Of a stretch of 64,000 nucleotides of DNA, positions 25,439 through 34,496 are shown in pieces. Every line of letters starts with the position of its first letter. Within the stretch, counting starts at the first letter, position 1. The notes below the pieces were generated by a model. The model did no database searches. It saw only the letters and a list, made by a program, of their open reading frames with translations, and was not told the DNA's origin. The stretch lies in contig NZ_CP029064.1 in the NCBI RefSeq assembly GCF_003076275.1, positions 2,552,501 through 2,616,500 of the forward strand. Reading direction: 5' to 3'. The position numbers and the translations under genes are program-made. Origin of the DNA: Microbulbifer sp. A4B17 (GTDB taxonomy: Bacteria > Pseudomonadota > Gammaproteobacteria > Pseudomonadales > Cellvibrionaceae).

Positions 25439-26398
25439 CTACTGGGTAATACTGCCTATATTTCCGGTTCCAGATTGGAATGCAATTGCACTGGCATTAC
25501 TATTGCCCTGGCTTGTTTCTTGCTGGTTTGTGCTGCCAAACTGAGTCACCATAGCCATATTTCCGGTACCGGATTGGGAAACCATAGTCATGTTTAAGTC
25601 GCCGGATTGCATAGTGATAATACTGTGTCCAGAACCCGCTAGCTGCTCTACGTCGGAGTTATTTTGCAAGCCAAATTGCTCAATTTGGATGCTGCTATCT
25701 GAAACATTCAGCTGGATGGCATTGGCTGTTTGCTCCAAGTCAAACTGGTCGATATCAATGATCATATTATCGCCATCGTTTTGGGCGCTTCCGGCAGTAT
25801 GCAACATTCCGTCCTGGTCAATAGACAGGCTCTTTAGCGTACCGGTAGATTGAAATCCGATCCCACTATGCATTGTGCCATTTTGATTCACAGCAATGGA
25901 GCTGAACGAGGTCGATGTTTGCGTCGCTCCGGTAAGATTCATACTGCCATCTTGAAATACATTTACCACATCTGACGTTGAATTAAATTGTACGTAGCCT
26001 GCACTGTTTGCGTCGCCTGACTGACTTATCAGGACGCCACTTTGAATTGCCGATATCTGTGCTGTAGCAGCCTCATTAGCGGTACCTACCTGGGTATATT
26101 GAATTGACGCGCTTTCACTGCCATTCTGAAGTGCAGATAGTGTCATGTTTGCACTTCCCGTTTGCTCAATACTGATGGTGCTGGCTAGCGTTGTATTTGT
26201 CTGTTCTCCTTCAGACTGATTGTTATCACCGTCCTGCTCAATAACTATGGAGTTGGCTACGGATGCTGCATCAACCTGTGTGGCCAGCGCACTATTAGCG
26301 GTGCCAAACTGGGTGACTTGTGTAGTGTTGTTATTAGCCAGTACATGCCCGTTTATCGCAAGCATTAAAGCCGAACCGATTAGAACCTGAGCTTTCAT
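25439..26398 (-). CDS. Secreted curlin-repeat (curli-like amyloid) protein
   Basis: The protein has 319 residues with a signal peptide (MKAQVLIGSALMLAINGHVLA) and then about 12-13 repeats of 22-24 residues with the pattern Ile/Val-x-Gln-x-Gly-x-x-Asn-x(4-8)-Gln. Examples are SISIEQTGSANMTLSALQN, VLISQSGDANSAGYVQF and SIQIEQFGLQNNSDVEQLAG. CsgA and CsgB have five such repeats, so this is a long variant. Functional amyloid fibre formation is inferred. No csgG, csgE or csgF secretion gene is in the window. It is the first gene of the hydrogenase transcription unit, 15 bases ahead of the beta subunit, and a second, shorter relative is at 29697-30134. Confidence 0.82.
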   Translation of the reverse strand: MKAQVLIGSALMLAINGHVLANNNTTQVTQFGTANSALATQVDAASVANSIVIEQDGDNNQSEGEQTNTTLASTISIEQTGSANMTLSALQNGSESASIQYTQVGTANEAATAQISAIQSGVLISQSGDANSAGYVQFNSTSDVVNVFQDGSMNLTGATQTSTSFSSIAVNQNGTMHSGIGFQSTGTLKSLSIDQDGMLHTAGSAQNDGDNMIIDIDQFDLEQTANAIQLNVSDSSIQIEQFGLQNNSDVEQLAGSGHSIITMQSGDLNMTMVSQSGTGNMAMVTQFGSTNQQETSQGNSNASAIAFQSGTGNIGSITQ

Positions 26399-26766
26399 AA
26401 GTACCTTGGATTTTAATTAGCTTGGAAAGAATTGCCGACATATTCCTACCTTACTATTGGACTATGAGTAATCATTGAAGCCTTATCGAACACGCCAATA
26501 CTAGTGTTCTTATAATCCTGAAACGCTGATTTCTAGTGAGTCCAAGTAACAAAGTATCGAACAGAGTGTTACCGGTATATATGAGGTTGGCTATGGGATA
26601 AAAGTATCAATTTTCTAGGAATACAGTCTAAGAGTTACATACGCTAAAATACAATCCTGAAAACCCGATTACATTTGCCAGGCAAATATGTATTTATATA
26701 CCCAGAGGGATATTGGGCATAACTCATGCGCTATCGGAATGTTCGGTTGTCTTTGGAGTAACCAGG
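26399..26766. other. Divergent promoter region
   Basis: About 370 bases between the curlin/hydrogenase operon (minus) and the MFS gene (plus). It must carry the promoter of the whole hydrogenase operon. I see no FNR-type TTGAT-N4-ATCAA, no Fur box and no convincing sigma-54 GG-N10-GC element. Confidence 0.5.
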
Positions 26767-28110
26767 TTGAACCTATCTGACCAGCATCGTCAATTCCTAA
26801 TCATCTGCTCAATGGGGGCTTTATCGGGAATTGTTTTTCTGGATGAAACTGTTGTCGGGGTGGCCTTACCGGCCATTCGTGATGAGCTGGGATTGGCACA
26901 CGATACGGCGCATTGGATAATAAACGCGTACTTCCTGACACTTACTTGCTTTGCAGCTTTGGGGGGTAAATGTATTGACATGTTTGGCTTGAGGGTCATA
27001 TTGGCAATTAGCACACCAATATTTGTAGCCTCTTCCATTTGGGCTGGTTTTACGAACTCAGGTAGTGCACTTATCACAGCACGAGTGTTTCAAGGGGTTA
27101 GCGCCGCATTTATATTTTCCTTATCACAAGCGGGCACCTATCTTGCTTTTCCTAAAGACAAGCGCGGATATGCAATTGGCATTTACGCGGCAATTTCTAC
27201 CGCTTTCTTAGCTGTTGGTCCCATCGCGGGTGGACTCATTACCCACTTTCTTTCATGGCGCTGGATCTTCTGGATTACGATTCCCGTAGTTCTTCTGTCC
27301 GCCATTTTTGCCTTACTGGTTTGGAGGCAGCCTGAGGAAAGCTCACTGTCCAGGTCACGACTCGATACTATGGGTGTGGCACTAATGCTCGTCGGTCTTA
27401 CCGGGCTGGTTTATGCCTTGATGCAAGGAGCAAGGCTTGGTTGGTCCAGTTTCATAATTCTCGGAAGCGGCGTTGTAGGGCTTTTGAGTCTCTTTTTCTT
27501 CGGTCGATATGAGCTGCGACAATCTAAACCGCTCATTGATGTCTCACTATTGAGACACCGGCCTTTTATGTCGGCAATCTACCCCTATATTATCGCTGAA
27601 TATTCTGTTATTGCTACAGCAGTGTTCTTTCCGATCTACCTTCAGGACATCTTGGATTTTACTACCGCTCAGGCCGGCCTGGCCTTGATACCAGCAGTAT
27701 TACCCTTCCCTCTAGTTTCAATCTATATTGGCCGACTTGCAGACAAGATTGGTTCTCGTCGTATCGTATTAGTAGGTACATTATTGGGAGGTGTCGTAAC
27801 TATTCTGCTGGCTGTATTGCTTCCCTTTAAGATCTACCCACCATTAGCTGTACTCTTATTGTTATGGGGGGTTGCAATGTCTTGTACTATTGGCCCTGCT
27901 CGGCGACTGGCTTCACACGTTGCAACACTAGACAACCAGGGACAGCTGAGTGGAACTATTGTCACTTTACGTCTACTTGGGGCGACTGCTGGTGTCGCAG
28001 CCTCCAGTGCTTTACTAACTAATGGTTTTCCAATACCGTCAGTATTCTTGTTAACAGGTATGCTTTTATTAACATCCTTTGTGTCCACCTATTTCTTAAT
28101 GAAGGGGTAA
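26767..28110 (+). CDS. MFS transporter, DHA2-like (EmrB/QacA type)
   Basis: The protein has 447 residues from the TTG at 26767, chosen because GGAG sits eight bases upstream. The frame is open to a TTG at 26713 that lacks correct spacing. It is a polytopic inner-membrane drug:H+ antiporter-type protein. Diagnostic segments are FLDETVVGVALPAIRDELGL (DHA2 motif D1 with the LDxTVVNVALP pattern), GGKCIDMFGLRVILAIS (motif A), ITARVFQGVSAAFIFSLSQAG (motif B) and AVGPIAGGLITHFLSWRWIFWI (motif C). There is no neighbouring membrane-fusion protein. The substrate is unknown. Confidence 0.88.
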   Translation: MNLSDQHRQFLIICSMGALSGIVFLDETVVGVALPAIRDELGLAHDTAHWIINAYFLTLTCFAALGGKCIDMFGLRVILAISTPIFVASSIWAGFTNSGSALITARVFQGVSAAFIFSLSQAGTYLAFPKDKRGYAIGIYAAISTAFLAVGPIAGGLITHFLSWRWIFWITIPVVLLSAIFALLVWRQPEESSLSRSRLDTMGVALMLVGLTGLVYALMQGARLGWSSFIILGSGVVGLLSLFFFGRYELRQSKPLIDVSLLRHRPFMSAIYPYIIAEYSVIATAVFFPIYLQDILDFTTAQAGLALIPAVLPFPLVSIYIGRLADKIGSRRIVLVGTLLGGVVTILLAVLLPFKIYPPLAVLLLLWGVAMSCTIGPARRLASHVATLDNQGQLSGTIVTLRLLGATAGVAASSALLTNGFPIPSVFLLTGMLLLTSFVSTYFLMKG

Positions 28111-28129
28111 TAGCTAAAGATAAGGAGCT

Positions 28130-28687
28130 TTACTCAAAAAACTTCATCACTTTTTGATATTTGTATACGATATACCAGCCAAATAAAATTATTGGTACGC
28201 TAGTGGCGGCTGTAATCACGTTGCTCAACATCGATAAGTTCAAGCCGATAATAGTCAGTGTAAATTCAAAAATATCGATAAGTACAAGCACAGGGATATA
28301 AAAAATCCATAGCTGTTCAAATCCAATTCTTTTTCCAAACGCCAGGCCGAACAGGACTATATAGAAGAGAGAGGATATCAAAAGGCTGACCACTAGCCAC
28401 CAAGTGGGTGAGCCACCGCTATCATTGGTAAAAGCAAAGTACTGATACAGTAATTCTAAGGGCAGCATGACAAAAAATAGAATCCTCCAAGCTACACTGG
28501 GACTGTAGATTGGGTGATTGTCATCGAGCGAACTTTCGGGTGCTTGATAGAGGTTTTGCAAGTCCTCCCCTTTATTGATTGCCTTTCCCATAATCTTTGG
28601 TATGCCACGTTTAGCTTCTGTTTGTGTTGTGGAAAAATTTACTAAGCACCAGTTTTCAGAGCCGGACCAGTTTATTGCGGCCATCAT
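28130..28687 (-). CDS. Four-helix membrane protein, paralogue of 29260-29688
   Basis: A 185-residue protein with four hydrophobic helices, no known family recognised. From residue 44 (QNLYQAPESSLDDN) to the end (GWYIVYKYQKVMKFF) it aligns throughout with the plus-strand protein at 29260-29688. It has an extra N-terminal 43 residues that the paralogue lacks. The start at 28687 has GAGGAG five bases upstream, so the extension is probably real. The function is unknown. Confidence 0.65.
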   Translation of the reverse strand: MMAAINWSGSENWCLVNFSTTQTEAKRGIPKIMGKAINKGEDLQNLYQAPESSLDDNHPIYSPSVAWRILFFVMLPLELLYQYFAFTNDSGGSPTWWLVVSLLISSLFYIVLFGLAFGKRIGFEQLWIFYIPVLVLIDIFEFTLTIIGLNLSMLSNVITAATSVPIILFGWYIVYKYQKVMKFFE

Positions 28688-28836
28688 AGTGGCTCCTCGC
28701 TTTTGCAGGAAGCAGTATCTGCCAATTAACCACTAATCATCCGCTTTTCCTAACTTCTGGAGACTGCTAGATAGACACACAGCTTCTAACTTGTTGGTAC
28801 TGTGGATTCAAAGATCCCAACTATACTCTCTAACCC

Positions 28837-28929
28837 GAGTGGTGAGCTGGTTCACACTATTGACAAAAACTTAGGCCGGGTGTTGACTTGACACTTGAGG
28901 CTTATTTCACATTGTTCAATTTTTGATAG
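28837..28929 (+). repeat. Degenerate direct repeat, copy 1
   Basis: It begins GAGTGGTGAGCTGGTTCACA and ends TTGTTCAATTTTTGATAG. It matches 29043-29136 along its whole length with substitutions and small gaps, for example GGTGTTGACTT against AGTGTTGACTT. It lies in the 570-base region between two divergent paralogous genes. Confidence 0.55.
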
Positions 28930-29042
28930 CTCCAAGTCCTACTGATCTCAACACTGAAATTAAAATAACTTCAGATGGAAGCTAAACATTGACAATCAGG
29001 TCTCACTAATATTGCAAATTTGTAGGCTATATTGTCACATTC

Positions 29043-29136
29043 GAGCGATGAGCTGCCTCACATTATCGATAAACAGTTTTACCAAGTGTTGACTTTGAAG
29101 CTGCAAGCAATATGCTCGCTGTTCAAATTTTGATAG
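29043..29136 (+). repeat. Degenerate direct repeat, copy 2
   Basis: It begins GAGCGATGAGCTGCCTCACA and ends CTGTTCAAATTTTGATAG. It is the partner of 28837-28929 in the same orientation, separated by about 110 bases. It lies 124 bases upstream of the plus-strand paralogue. The role is unknown: a duplicated regulatory segment or the remains of a larger duplication. Confidence 0.55.
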
Positions 29137-29259
29137 TCAAAGAGCCTAGCCGCTAAGCAATGATCATCTCAATTTAGCTCAGGGAATGGCGAGAAGTAAC
29201 TTTCGGGTTGGTAATTGATACCTGTCCGATGTAGTGGTAAATAATAAGGACATTTCAAG

Positions 29260-29688
29260 ATGCAGAATTTGTATCAGGCACCGGACAGCCCTCTTACAGA
29301 CTCCATTCCACACTACAGACCCAGTATCGGCTGGAAGATACTCTTTTTAGTCCTCGCACCACTGGAGGTTTACTCACAGTACCTGGGTTTTACTGCTGAA
29401 GAGTGGGATCTTCCCATCTGGTGGATGCTTTTTAGCCTGTTGGTATATTTCGTATTTTTTGTCGCTCTTTTCGGCTTGGCCTTTTCGAAAAGAATCGCCT
29501 TTTCAAATGCATGGCGCTTCTATTTGCCCATTTTGATTTCTACTGACATATTTGAATTTTTCGACATCATAGGAGAGTTCAATATGTCGGTGCTACGAAA
29601 CCAGATCATCATTATGATTTGGCTTTCGGTGATATTTTTTACTTGGTATGTCGTCTATAAATATCAAAAAGTAATGCGATATTTTTGA
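29260..29688 (+). CDS. Four-helix membrane protein, paralogue of 28130-28687
   Basis: A 142-residue membrane protein. QNLYQAPDSPLTDSIPHY, then YRPSIGWKILFLVLAPLEVY, LFGLAFSKRIAFSNAWRFYL and TWYVVYKYQKVMRYF match the minus-strand neighbour position by position. No enzyme or transporter motif is visible. Its last base is eight bases from the end of a curlin-like gene on the other strand. Confidence 0.7.
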   Translation: MQNLYQAPDSPLTDSIPHYRPSIGWKILFLVLAPLEVYSQYLGFTAEEWDLPIWWMLFSLLVYFVFFVALFGLAFSKRIAFSNAWRFYLPILISTDIFEFFDIIGEFNMSVLRNQIIIMIWLSVIFFTWYVVYKYQKVMRYF

Positions 29689-29696
29689 TAAATACT

Positions 29697-30134
29697 TTAT
29701 TGGAAGGTATTTCCCAAATTACCTGAGCCGGTTTGTGTGGTCAGTGCGATTTCACCACTGCCGACCTGGGATGTTGTTTGAATATTGGAGACGCCATTTT
29801 GCGTCACAAGAACACTACTGCTAGTACCGCTATGTTGATTAATCTGGGATGAATTCGAATTACCAAACTGATTAAGTACTAGGGAGCTTGAGAACAAAGA
29901 TCCATCCTGTCCTTGATCTATTTCTGCCATATTCGCTGAGCCGTCTTGGTTGACCTGGGTAATACAGGAAACAACCTCTATCGCAACAATATTTTCGTTG
30001 CCTTGATCAAGATTTACGTTATTAGATGCTCCTGACTGGGTAACCTCGCCCACGCTAGAAGTGATATTTTCCTGGTCCATCAGCGTAAAGTTACTGTCTC
30101 CAATTTGAATAATAACGCCTGTTGCTGCAGACAT
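29697..30134 (-). CDS. Curlin-repeat protein without a signal peptide
   Basis: A 145-residue frame from the only in-frame ATG, with about six curlin-type repeats such as VLVTQNGVSNIQTTSQVG and LVLNQFGNSNSSQINQ. The same reading frame continues upstream to about 30218, encoding another repeat (SVTQIGNTNTGRIEQ), but there is no start codon and no signal peptide there. An ATG at 30210 opens MAAP and stops in another frame. It therefore looks like a 5'-damaged gene whose export signal has been lost. Expression from the internal ATG (AGGA seven bases upstream) would give a cytoplasmic protein. Confidence 0.6.
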   Translation of the reverse strand: MSAATGVIIQIGDSNFTLMDQENITSSVGEVTQSGASNNVNLDQGNENIVAIEVVSCITQVNQDGSANMAEIDQGQDGSLFSSSLVLNQFGNSNSSQINQHSGTSSSVLVTQNGVSNIQTTSQVGSGEIALTTQTGSGNLGNTFQ

Positions 30135-30390
30135 ATCGGTTTCCTGTTCTATTCGTCCAGTATTCGTATTGCCGATTTGAGTAACTGATGAGTATTTATG
30201 GAGCCGCCATAGGAAAAAATGGCTGAATAACTAAGAAGAAAGCTTGGGATTGTTGTTTGTTCACCGGGCCAACTTGCTGTATAACCATACAGCCCCAGAG
30301 TGACCTCTGCCTCATTGTTTGCATATCACGTCATAAGGAACTGGTGTGCGGTATCGACGATAGATAGATCGAAAAACTAGCGCTTGTGCC

Positions 30391-32052
30391 ATGACCCAAC
30401 CGATAGAATTGCCAACTGGCTACTACCTGGACAACTTCAAAGCGTTGATTGAATTTGTTAGCCAACATTATTCCTGGCTTATCACCACATCTGAGCAAAA
30501 TTTTTTTAAAACCTTCCAAGAGTTGGATATTTATAGCCAGCGGCTCTATGTGCGTTTGCTATCCCGTAAAGGAGTACCTTCCTCTAGAGGATCGCTTTTC
30601 CGCCTGGGGAAGCTTAACTACGGTGAGATAGAGAGCATTGAAAGTGCTGCAGCTGTTTTGGATCGCTCCGGGCTACTTTGCTATAATCCAGTGTTAACGG
30701 TACAGGAATATCTACCACTATTTACCAAAGCTGAATTATTTGCGGTAGCCCCCTCAGGTTTACCCAAGTCTTTAAGCCGGCCTTCCCTCGAACAACTATT
30801 GCTCGAAGAACCCAGTTCGAGTGACTGGTTTGAGAAGTTGCTGTCTCAGCACAGGGTGCTAGCTGTCCACGGTGCCGAACATTTCCAGACTTTCAAACTG
30901 TGCTACTTTGGCAACTTGAACCAGGACCTTACCGACTATGTATTACGGGATCTTGGGCTTTATAGATATGAATCCTATCCGCTGGATAAGCAAAATCTCC
31001 CCTTTCAAAGCCGGGCACAAATTGACCAGTATCTGCTCTACTATCAATGCCTGGAGCTGTTAGAAGAGCCATTACTGGAAGATGCAGAAGCCATAATAGC
31101 CTTATCTGCTCAACTGCCAGAAGGTATTGATGGTGACTCAACCCTGGCTCGTCGGCTGGACAGGATACGTCTTAAGTTGGCACGGCAGCTTGAGCGGCTC
31201 AATGCCCTTGAGCAGGCCGATGCACTATATCAACTTTGTAAAACCCCTCCCGCCCGTGAGCGCCGCGCACGAATTGCCGTAAAGCAAGGGTACGACACTC
31301 TAGCATTGGAAATATGCGAGGAAATAATAGCTTCCCCTATGGACCAAGCAGAAAGAGAGTTTGCTCTTAGCTTTGGTTACCGCACAGCCAAACGAAGTGG
31401 AGGCCTCAACAACTGGCAGGCACCTCATAAAATCCAAGCCCCCACTGAAGTGATAAGTTTGGCGCAGGGGGAAAGCTGTGTTGAGCTACTGGTGGCAGAG
31501 CACCTTGAAGGTTCTAGCGGTGGTGAGTGTTTTTATGTAGAGAACACCCTATTCACCGGTGTGTTGGGCCTCTATATTTGGGACATACTGTTTGCACCTG
31601 TGCCTGGTGCTTTTTTCAATCCCTTCCAGGTGGCCCCAGCCGATTTTCGCACCGCGGATTTTTACTATTCCCGTCAAGCGCTATTCAGCCAGCGATTGGC
31701 CGAAATAGAGCATGAGTCCTTGAAGTCCCGTGTCCTCTCTACCTTTGCAGAGAAACAAGGTATTGCCAACCCTTTAGTTGCTTGGGAGGCTTTGTCTACA
31801 GAACTACTTGAGAAGGCGCTGGATAGAATCCCCCCAAGTCATTGGCGTTCAATTTTTAATCGCATGCTCAGTGATATCACACAGAATAGAAATGGGCTGC
31901 CAGACCTCATTTGCTTTACTCCCTTCGGTCACTATGAACTCGTGGAAGTTAAAGGTCCTGGGGATCGCTTACAAAAAAACCAAGAACGCTGGCTGGCGTT
32001 TTTTGCTGAAGAGGCGATCCCTCATCGGGTAATTCATGTGGAGTGGCACTAG
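30391..32052 (+). CDS. FAN1-like VRR-NUC nuclease
   Basis: The protein has 553 residues. The C-terminal VRR-NUC domain (about 440-553) shows NRNGLPDLICFTPFGHYELV followed by EVKGPGDRLQKNQERWLAFF, giving the D...ExK catalytic triad of the PD-(D/E)xK fold. The N-terminal part (about 15-200, DIYSQRLYVRLLSRKGVPSS) is the SAP/winged-helix region of bacterial FAN1, and the middle resembles its TPR part. FAN1 is a 5' flap endo/exonuclease for interstrand cross-link repair. The stop overlaps the next gene by ten bases; that gene encodes a helicase with its own nuclease domain. Confidence 0.9.
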   Translation: MTQPIELPTGYYLDNFKALIEFVSQHYSWLITTSEQNFFKTFQELDIYSQRLYVRLLSRKGVPSSRGSLFRLGKLNYGEIESIESAAAVLDRSGLLCYNPVLTVQEYLPLFTKAELFAVAPSGLPKSLSRPSLEQLLLEEPSSSDWFEKLLSQHRVLAVHGAEHFQTFKLCYFGNLNQDLTDYVLRDLGLYRYESYPLDKQNLPFQSRAQIDQYLLYYQCLELLEEPLLEDAEAIIALSAQLPEGIDGDSTLARRLDRIRLKLARQLERLNALEQADALYQLCKTPPARERRARIAVKQGYDTLALEICEEIIASPMDQAEREFALSFGYRTAKRSGGLNNWQAPHKIQAPTEVISLAQGESCVELLVAEHLEGSSGGECFYVENTLFTGVLGLYIWDILFAPVPGAFFNPFQVAPADFRTADFYYSRQALFSQRLAEIEHESLKSRVLSTFAEKQGIANPLVAWEALSTELLEKALDRIPPSHWRSIFNRMLSDITQNRNGLPDLICFTPFGHYELVEVKGPGDRLQKNQERWLAFFAEEAIPHRVIHVEWH

Positions 32053-34487
32053 CTTTGAATAGCTTAGAGTCGGCTGAGACTTTGAATCTTTCTGTGGGAG
32101 AGCTAGTCGCTTTTTCCTGCCGCAGCGGAGATTTGATTCGGGAGCCAACTTCAGGGCCCTCTGCCCAAGAAGGGATTCGGGCTCATCAGAAGCTACAAAA
32201 TCAGCGGCCCAAAGGCGCTGAGGCAGAATACAAGCTCAAGATCCAAATAGATTGGATGAAACAGCAGGTTACTTTGGGCGGCCGGGTTGACATTTTTCAC
32301 CCGAAAAGTGATTTGCATAAACCGGCTCAGCTGGATGAAATTAAGACCACTTATTTACCTCCATCGAAGTTGCCGGAAGCCGCCAAGAAATTGCATTGGG
32401 CCCAGCTAAAAATTTACGGCTATTGCCACTTGGTAAATGAAGGCGCTACAGGTGGTACAGATACAGTTGCCCTGCAAGTTGTCTGGTATAACCTCAAGGA
32501 GCGCAAGGCCTATCCAGAATGCATAGAGTACCGCTTTAGTGAGTTAGAGGCCTTCACTCTTGAGGCTCTCACAAAATATTTGTGTTGGCGCAGGGCTTGG
32601 CAGGAACATCGGCAACGGCTTATTGATACGGCGAAACAGCTCGCTTTCCCTTTCCCACAATACCGCCCCGGCCAGCGCCAACTGGCAGTGGAAGCCTACC
32701 GGTGTTTCCGGGACGGTGGTGGGCTGGTGGCTGAAGCTCCCACGGGAACCGGTAAGACAATCAGCACCCTATTCCCAGCCATAAAGGCAATTGGCGAGGA
32801 AAAGCTGGATCAGCTGATTTACCTGACAGCAAAGAATTCCGGTCGGCAAATGGTGCGGGAAACCATTGAGGCACTTCAGGCGAGTGGTTTGAAGTTATCT
32901 TTACTTGAAATTCAAGCAAAGGAAAAAACCTGTACCTGTAACCTGGGGCTTTGTACTCGTGATGATGACGGCATCTGTCCGAGAACAAGAGGGTTTTATG
33001 ATCGACTTCCAGTTGCAATGGATGCCCTGCTCGGCCGACCCCAGTTAACTCCCAAAGAGATTGCTGATGTGGCGGATCAGCAGCAAATCTGCCCCTTTGA
33101 ACTCTCCCTTCAGGTATTGCCTTGGGTAGACTTGGTGGTATGTGATTTCAATTATGTATTTGACCCTTTGGTACGCCTGACCACTTTTCAGGACCAGCGC
33201 AATCGCCGCGCACTGTTAATCGATGAAGCTCACAATTTGATCGACCGCGCCCAGGAAATGTACAGTGCAAAGTTATCCCGCCGTGATAGTCACCGCGCAG
33301 CTAATGCTTGCAAAGGGCACTCTCCTACATTGCGGAGAAGTATCCAGTCTCTGGTTCGGGCAATTGAAAATTGGATCAAGCGATTGCGAGAAGTTGGTGT
33401 AGCTCAACGCCGCAGTACTTTTGAAGGGGGTGAAGTTTGGGTCACTGCAGCAACAGGTGAAGCAGAGAATCCAGAATCGGTTTCCCGAGCAGTGCAAAAA
33501 GTGCTCTCCACGGTCAGCCAACTTATAGAAAGCTCTCAGTCGCCCCCGGAAGAAATAGCGGAGTGGTTAAGGTCTGTCTATCGTTACGCTGTTATTGAGC
33601 AGGAGCTTTCCGATCAGCATAAAGTCGTCACTCGGGTGATTGACCGGGATGCTCCCTGGCAGGAGCAGGAAATTAAGCTACTTTGTTTAAATGCTGCACA
33701 GTTTTTACAGCGATCCTATCAGCAAAACCAAGCCGCTATACTCTTCTCTGCGACTTTGCGCCCAGCTAGCTATATATATAGTCAACTGGGCGTAGAGCAT
33801 GAGTCGCCCTACTTAAGACTGCCCTCGCCTTTTCAGCCGCAGCAACAGGGCGTTTTCCTGTGTCCATATATAGATACGCGCTACCAAGCCCGCGACCGCT
33901 CAATAGAGAACCTCGTCGACATTATTTCCCGTACCTTTTACAGACGAGCAGGAAATTACCTGGTATTTTTTCCCTCTTATCGTTACCTGGAGCAAGTTGC
34001 TGAGAGTTTTAAGGCGAGATTCCCGGAAGTGTGCTTGTTACAACAGCTGCCGGGACAGGGAGAGACAGAGCGCGCTGAGTTTTTGTCTGGATTCAACGAA
34101 GGTAACAAGAGCCTTGGGTTTGCCATTATGGGGGGCATCTTTGGTGAAGGCATTGACTATGTTGGGGAGAAGCTGGTTGGCACTATTATCGTCGGTACTG
34201 GGCTCCCGCAAGTTAATGTTGAGCGGGAGCTACAGCGCGATGCTGCGGAAACCACTGGCATCCATGGATTTGACATCGCCTACCGCTATCCAGGGATGAC
34301 TCGCGTACTGCAAACCGCCGGTCGGGTTATACGTTCCGAATCTGATAAAGGTGTGATCATTCTGGTAGATAGCCGCTTTTCAGAACCTTTTTATTGGCAG
34401 CTTTTCCCCGAGCACTGGCAACCGGTGATTTGTCGCAACACCGATCAATTAACGGGCAAGTTGGAGCAGTTCTGGAGCTTGAGCTAA
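32043..34487 (+). CDS. Rad3/DinG-type Fe-S helicase with N-terminal PD-(D/E)xK nuclease domain
   Basis: An 814-residue protein starting with GTG at 32043. Residues 1 to about 190 form a RecB/Cas4-like nuclease domain with TLGGRVDIF (Asp83) and QLDEIKTTY (Glu99, Lys101). The helicase follows: Walker A EAPTGTGKTI at 231-240, Fe-S cysteines in KTCTCNLGLCTRDDDGICPR and QQQICPFEL, DEAH box LLIDEAHNLIDRA, and motif VI TRVLQTAGRVIRSESDKG. Such XPD/DinG-like enzymes unwind DNA 5' to 3'. Overlap with the FAN1 gene means both are made together, presumably for cross-link or branched-DNA repair. Confidence 0.9.
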   Translation: MALALNSLESAETLNLSVGELVAFSCRSGDLIREPTSGPSAQEGIRAHQKLQNQRPKGAEAEYKLKIQIDWMKQQVTLGGRVDIFHPKSDLHKPAQLDEIKTTYLPPSKLPEAAKKLHWAQLKIYGYCHLVNEGATGGTDTVALQVVWYNLKERKAYPECIEYRFSELEAFTLEALTKYLCWRRAWQEHRQRLIDTAKQLAFPFPQYRPGQRQLAVEAYRCFRDGGGLVAEAPTGTGKTISTLFPAIKAIGEEKLDQLIYLTAKNSGRQMVRETIEALQASGLKLSLLEIQAKEKTCTCNLGLCTRDDDGICPRTRGFYDRLPVAMDALLGRPQLTPKEIADVADQQQICPFELSLQVLPWVDLVVCDFNYVFDPLVRLTTFQDQRNRRALLIDEAHNLIDRAQEMYSAKLSRRDSHRAANACKGHSPTLRRSIQSLVRAIENWIKRLREVGVAQRRSTFEGGEVWVTAATGEAENPESVSRAVQKVLSTVSQLIESSQSPPEEIAEWLRSVYRYAVIEQELSDQHKVVTRVIDRDAPWQEQEIKLLCLNAAQFLQRSYQQNQAAILFSATLRPASYIYSQLGVEHESPYLRLPSPFQPQQQGVFLCPYIDTRYQARDRSIENLVDIISRTFYRRAGNYLVFFPSYRYLEQVAESFKARFPEVCLLQQLPGQGETERAEFLSGFNEGNKSLGFAIMGGIFGEGIDYVGEKLVGTIIVGTGLPQVNVERELQRDAAETTGIHGFDIAYRYPGMTRVLQTAGRVIRSESDKGVIILVDSRFSEPFYWQLFPEHWQPVICRNTDQLTGKLEQFWSLS

Positions 34488-34496
34488 TCCAGGTTT

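Noticed and set aside
25439..26398. Regular periodic sequence that could look like a tandem repeat or CRISPR array
   Set aside because: The period is about 23 codons, the nucleotide units differ strongly, and the protein pattern Gln-x-Gly-x-x-Asn explains it as curlin repeats in a coding gene.
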